From assembly GCF_001029435.1 (NCBI RefSeq), contig NZ_LDOV01000006.1, forward strand, positions 1 to 64,000: a stretch of DNA of 64,000 nucleotides. Reading direction: 5' to 3'. The notes below the pieces were generated by a model. It worked only from the letters and a program-made list of their open reading frames with translations. It did no database searches and was not told the origin of the DNA. This DNA comes from Photobacterium aphoticum. Lineage in GTDB: Bacteria; Pseudomonadota; Gammaproteobacteria; Enterobacterales; Vibrionaceae. Position numbers and translations under genes: made by a program. Below, one piece after another: positions 63,057-64,000 of the stretch (its first letter is position 1; each line of letters opens with the position of its first letter).

Positions 63057-64000
63057 GTGTTGAGCACAAACAGAAAAAATGCCGTCTTCTCTGGTTTGAG
63101 GCTGGGTCTGTTTGGGGCTGTCGTATGTTCGATGATTGGGCATACGGCAGCTAATGCAGCGACAGACGCAACGACCGAGTCGAATAGCTTCACTGATATT
63201 CGCCTGTCGCCCACAGAGCTGCGGGGCAGTATCGCCCTTGAGCACCGCCAGTTTTTCCAGTCGGGCAGTGAAGGACAAGAGACTGCGCAGCCATCATTGG
63301 TGTTGGCTCCCGAATGGTACTGGGACATCGACGGATTATGGCGGGAGGGGGAGTCTGCTTTCGCCTTGTCTCCCTTTTTTCGTTGGGATGGCATGGATGA
63401 TGAACGTACCCACGGTGATATTCGTGAAGCCTTATATCTGTACTATCACGATAACTGGGAATTACGAGCCGGGATCGGCCGGGTGTTCTGGGGCGTGACC
63501 GAATCACAACATCTGGTGGATGTGATCAACCAAACCGATGCGGTTGAATCTGTTGATGGGGAAGACAAGCTGGGTCAGCCGATGGTACAGCTGAGTTATT
63601 TCAGCAATTGGGGGGCGGTTGATGCGTTTGTCTTGCCATACTTTCGTGAGCGTACATTTGCAGGCAAAGACGGGCGTTTAAGTGTGCCGGGTGTGGATCC
63701 TGACAAGGCATTGTATGAATCCAGCCGTAAGCAACAGCATATGGATGTTGCCCTGCGTTACAGCCACAGTTTTTCGCTGGAGGAGATGTCGGCTTGGGGT
63801 ACTGGTATCTGGGATTTAGGCGTCAGCTATTTTCACGGGACTAACCGCGATCCGTATTTTGTGGTAGTTGATGATCTAACTTATCCGTTGATCCCTTTCT
63901 ATGCTCAGATGGATCAAGTCGGGCTGGATGTGCAAGCACTGTGGGGGGATTGGCTATGGAAAGCGGAAGCCTTACGTCGCTGGAGCTGGGATGATCACAC
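63057..64000 (+). CDS. Outer-membrane beta-barrel-like protein, partial
   Basis: Begins with GTG at 63057, six bases after GAGG and three bases past the LolA-like stop, and runs off the window. A signal peptide (LRLGLFGAVVCSMIGHTAANA) is followed by alternating, Trp/Tyr/Phe-rich strands: GSIALEHRQFF, LVLAPEWYWDIDG, FALSPFFRWDGMDDE, EALYLYYHDNWELRAGIGRVFWGVTES. This pattern resembles DUF1302-type or other barrel proteins. As third gene with the RND exporter and LolA-like protein, it could be the outer-membrane end of the route. The frame is open to the window end, so the rest is missing. Confidence 0.82.
   Translation, partial: MLSTNRKNAVFSGLRLGLFGAVVCSMIGHTAANAATDATTESNSFTDIRLSPTELRGSIALEHRQFFQSGSEGQETAQPSLVLAPEWYWDIDGLWREGESAFALSPFFRWDGMDDERTHGDIREALYLYYHDNWELRAGIGRVFWGVTESQHLVDVINQTDAVESVDGEDKLGQPMVQLSYFSNWGAVDAFVLPYFRERTFAGKDGRLSVPGVDPDKALYESSRKQQHMDVALRYSHSFSLEEMSAWGTGIWDLGVSYFHGTNRDPYFVVVDDLTYPLIPFYAQMDQVGLDVQALWGDWLWKAEALRRWSWDDH

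Overview
The window looks like a stretch of a Vibrionaceae chromosome (Vibrio, Photobacterium, Grimontia or Salinivibrio type), most likely accessory or second-chromosome DNA. The reasons are a Vct-type catechol siderophore importer beside a ViuB-like reductase, a family 19 chitinase, a class I HMG-CoA reductase of the type found in vibrios, many chemoreceptors and stress enzymes, and roughly even GC content. I saw no rRNA, tRNA, insertion sequence, prophage or CRISPR array. The genus cannot be fixed from the sequence alone.

Layout. 1-2.7 kb: secreted GH19 chitinase with two chitin-binding modules. 2.7-9.9 kb: single genes (HAAAP amino-acid permease, a frameshifted maltose acetyltransferase, AraC regulator, MscS-like channel, chloramphenicol acetyltransferase-like enzyme, DUF1330, DEDDh exonuclease, an orphan). 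10-14 kb: EamA exporter and a prpB-prpD pair without prpC. 14-20.8 kb: FhuF-type ferric reductase, DUF4239-like membrane protein, universal stress protein, GNAT, YhcH/YjgK, ACT, Nudix, DUF4344 metallopeptidase and an unknown membrane protein. 21-25.7 kb: iron island, viuB facing vctPDGC, with Fur-like boxes before vctP.

26.4-30.4 kb: a four-gene operon coding for two spondin-domain envelope proteins, an OmpR-type regulator and its histidine kinase, preceded by an 11-bp-period direct repeat. 30.5-33.1 kb: small Trp-rich protein, GNAT, and a GNAT-nitrilase fusion. 33.5-36.8 kb: two tandem chemoreceptors, the first having lost the whole CheA/CheW-contacting tip but kept both ends. 36.9-41.2 kb: flavin oxidoreductase, a tandem family of three small membrane proteins with a possible fourth mini-ORF, another membrane protein, and a GNAT protein.

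41.3-44.7 kb: GGGtGRT protein plus a NifU-like scaffold in one operon, a histidine-rich small protein and a lipoprotein. 45.3-51.7 kb: Lon-family protease, small membrane protein, HMG-CoA reductase, aldo/keto reductase and TetR regulator. 51.8-59.2 kb: a five-gene cellulose-type operon (lipoprotein, bcsA, bcsB, bcsZ, TPR protein), every junction a 4-nt overlap, without a BcsC beta-barrel. 59.7-64 kb: an RND/MMPL exporter, a LolA-like lipoprotein-sorting protein and an outer-membrane-barrel-like protein that runs off the window, preceded by three copies of a TGAC-N5-GTCA palindrome.

The most rewarding places for a second look are the tip-less chemoreceptor, the spondin/two-component operon, the barrel-less cellulose operon, the RND-LolA-barrel unit with its palindromes, the small membrane protein array, and the GGGtGRT/NifU operon with its long leader.
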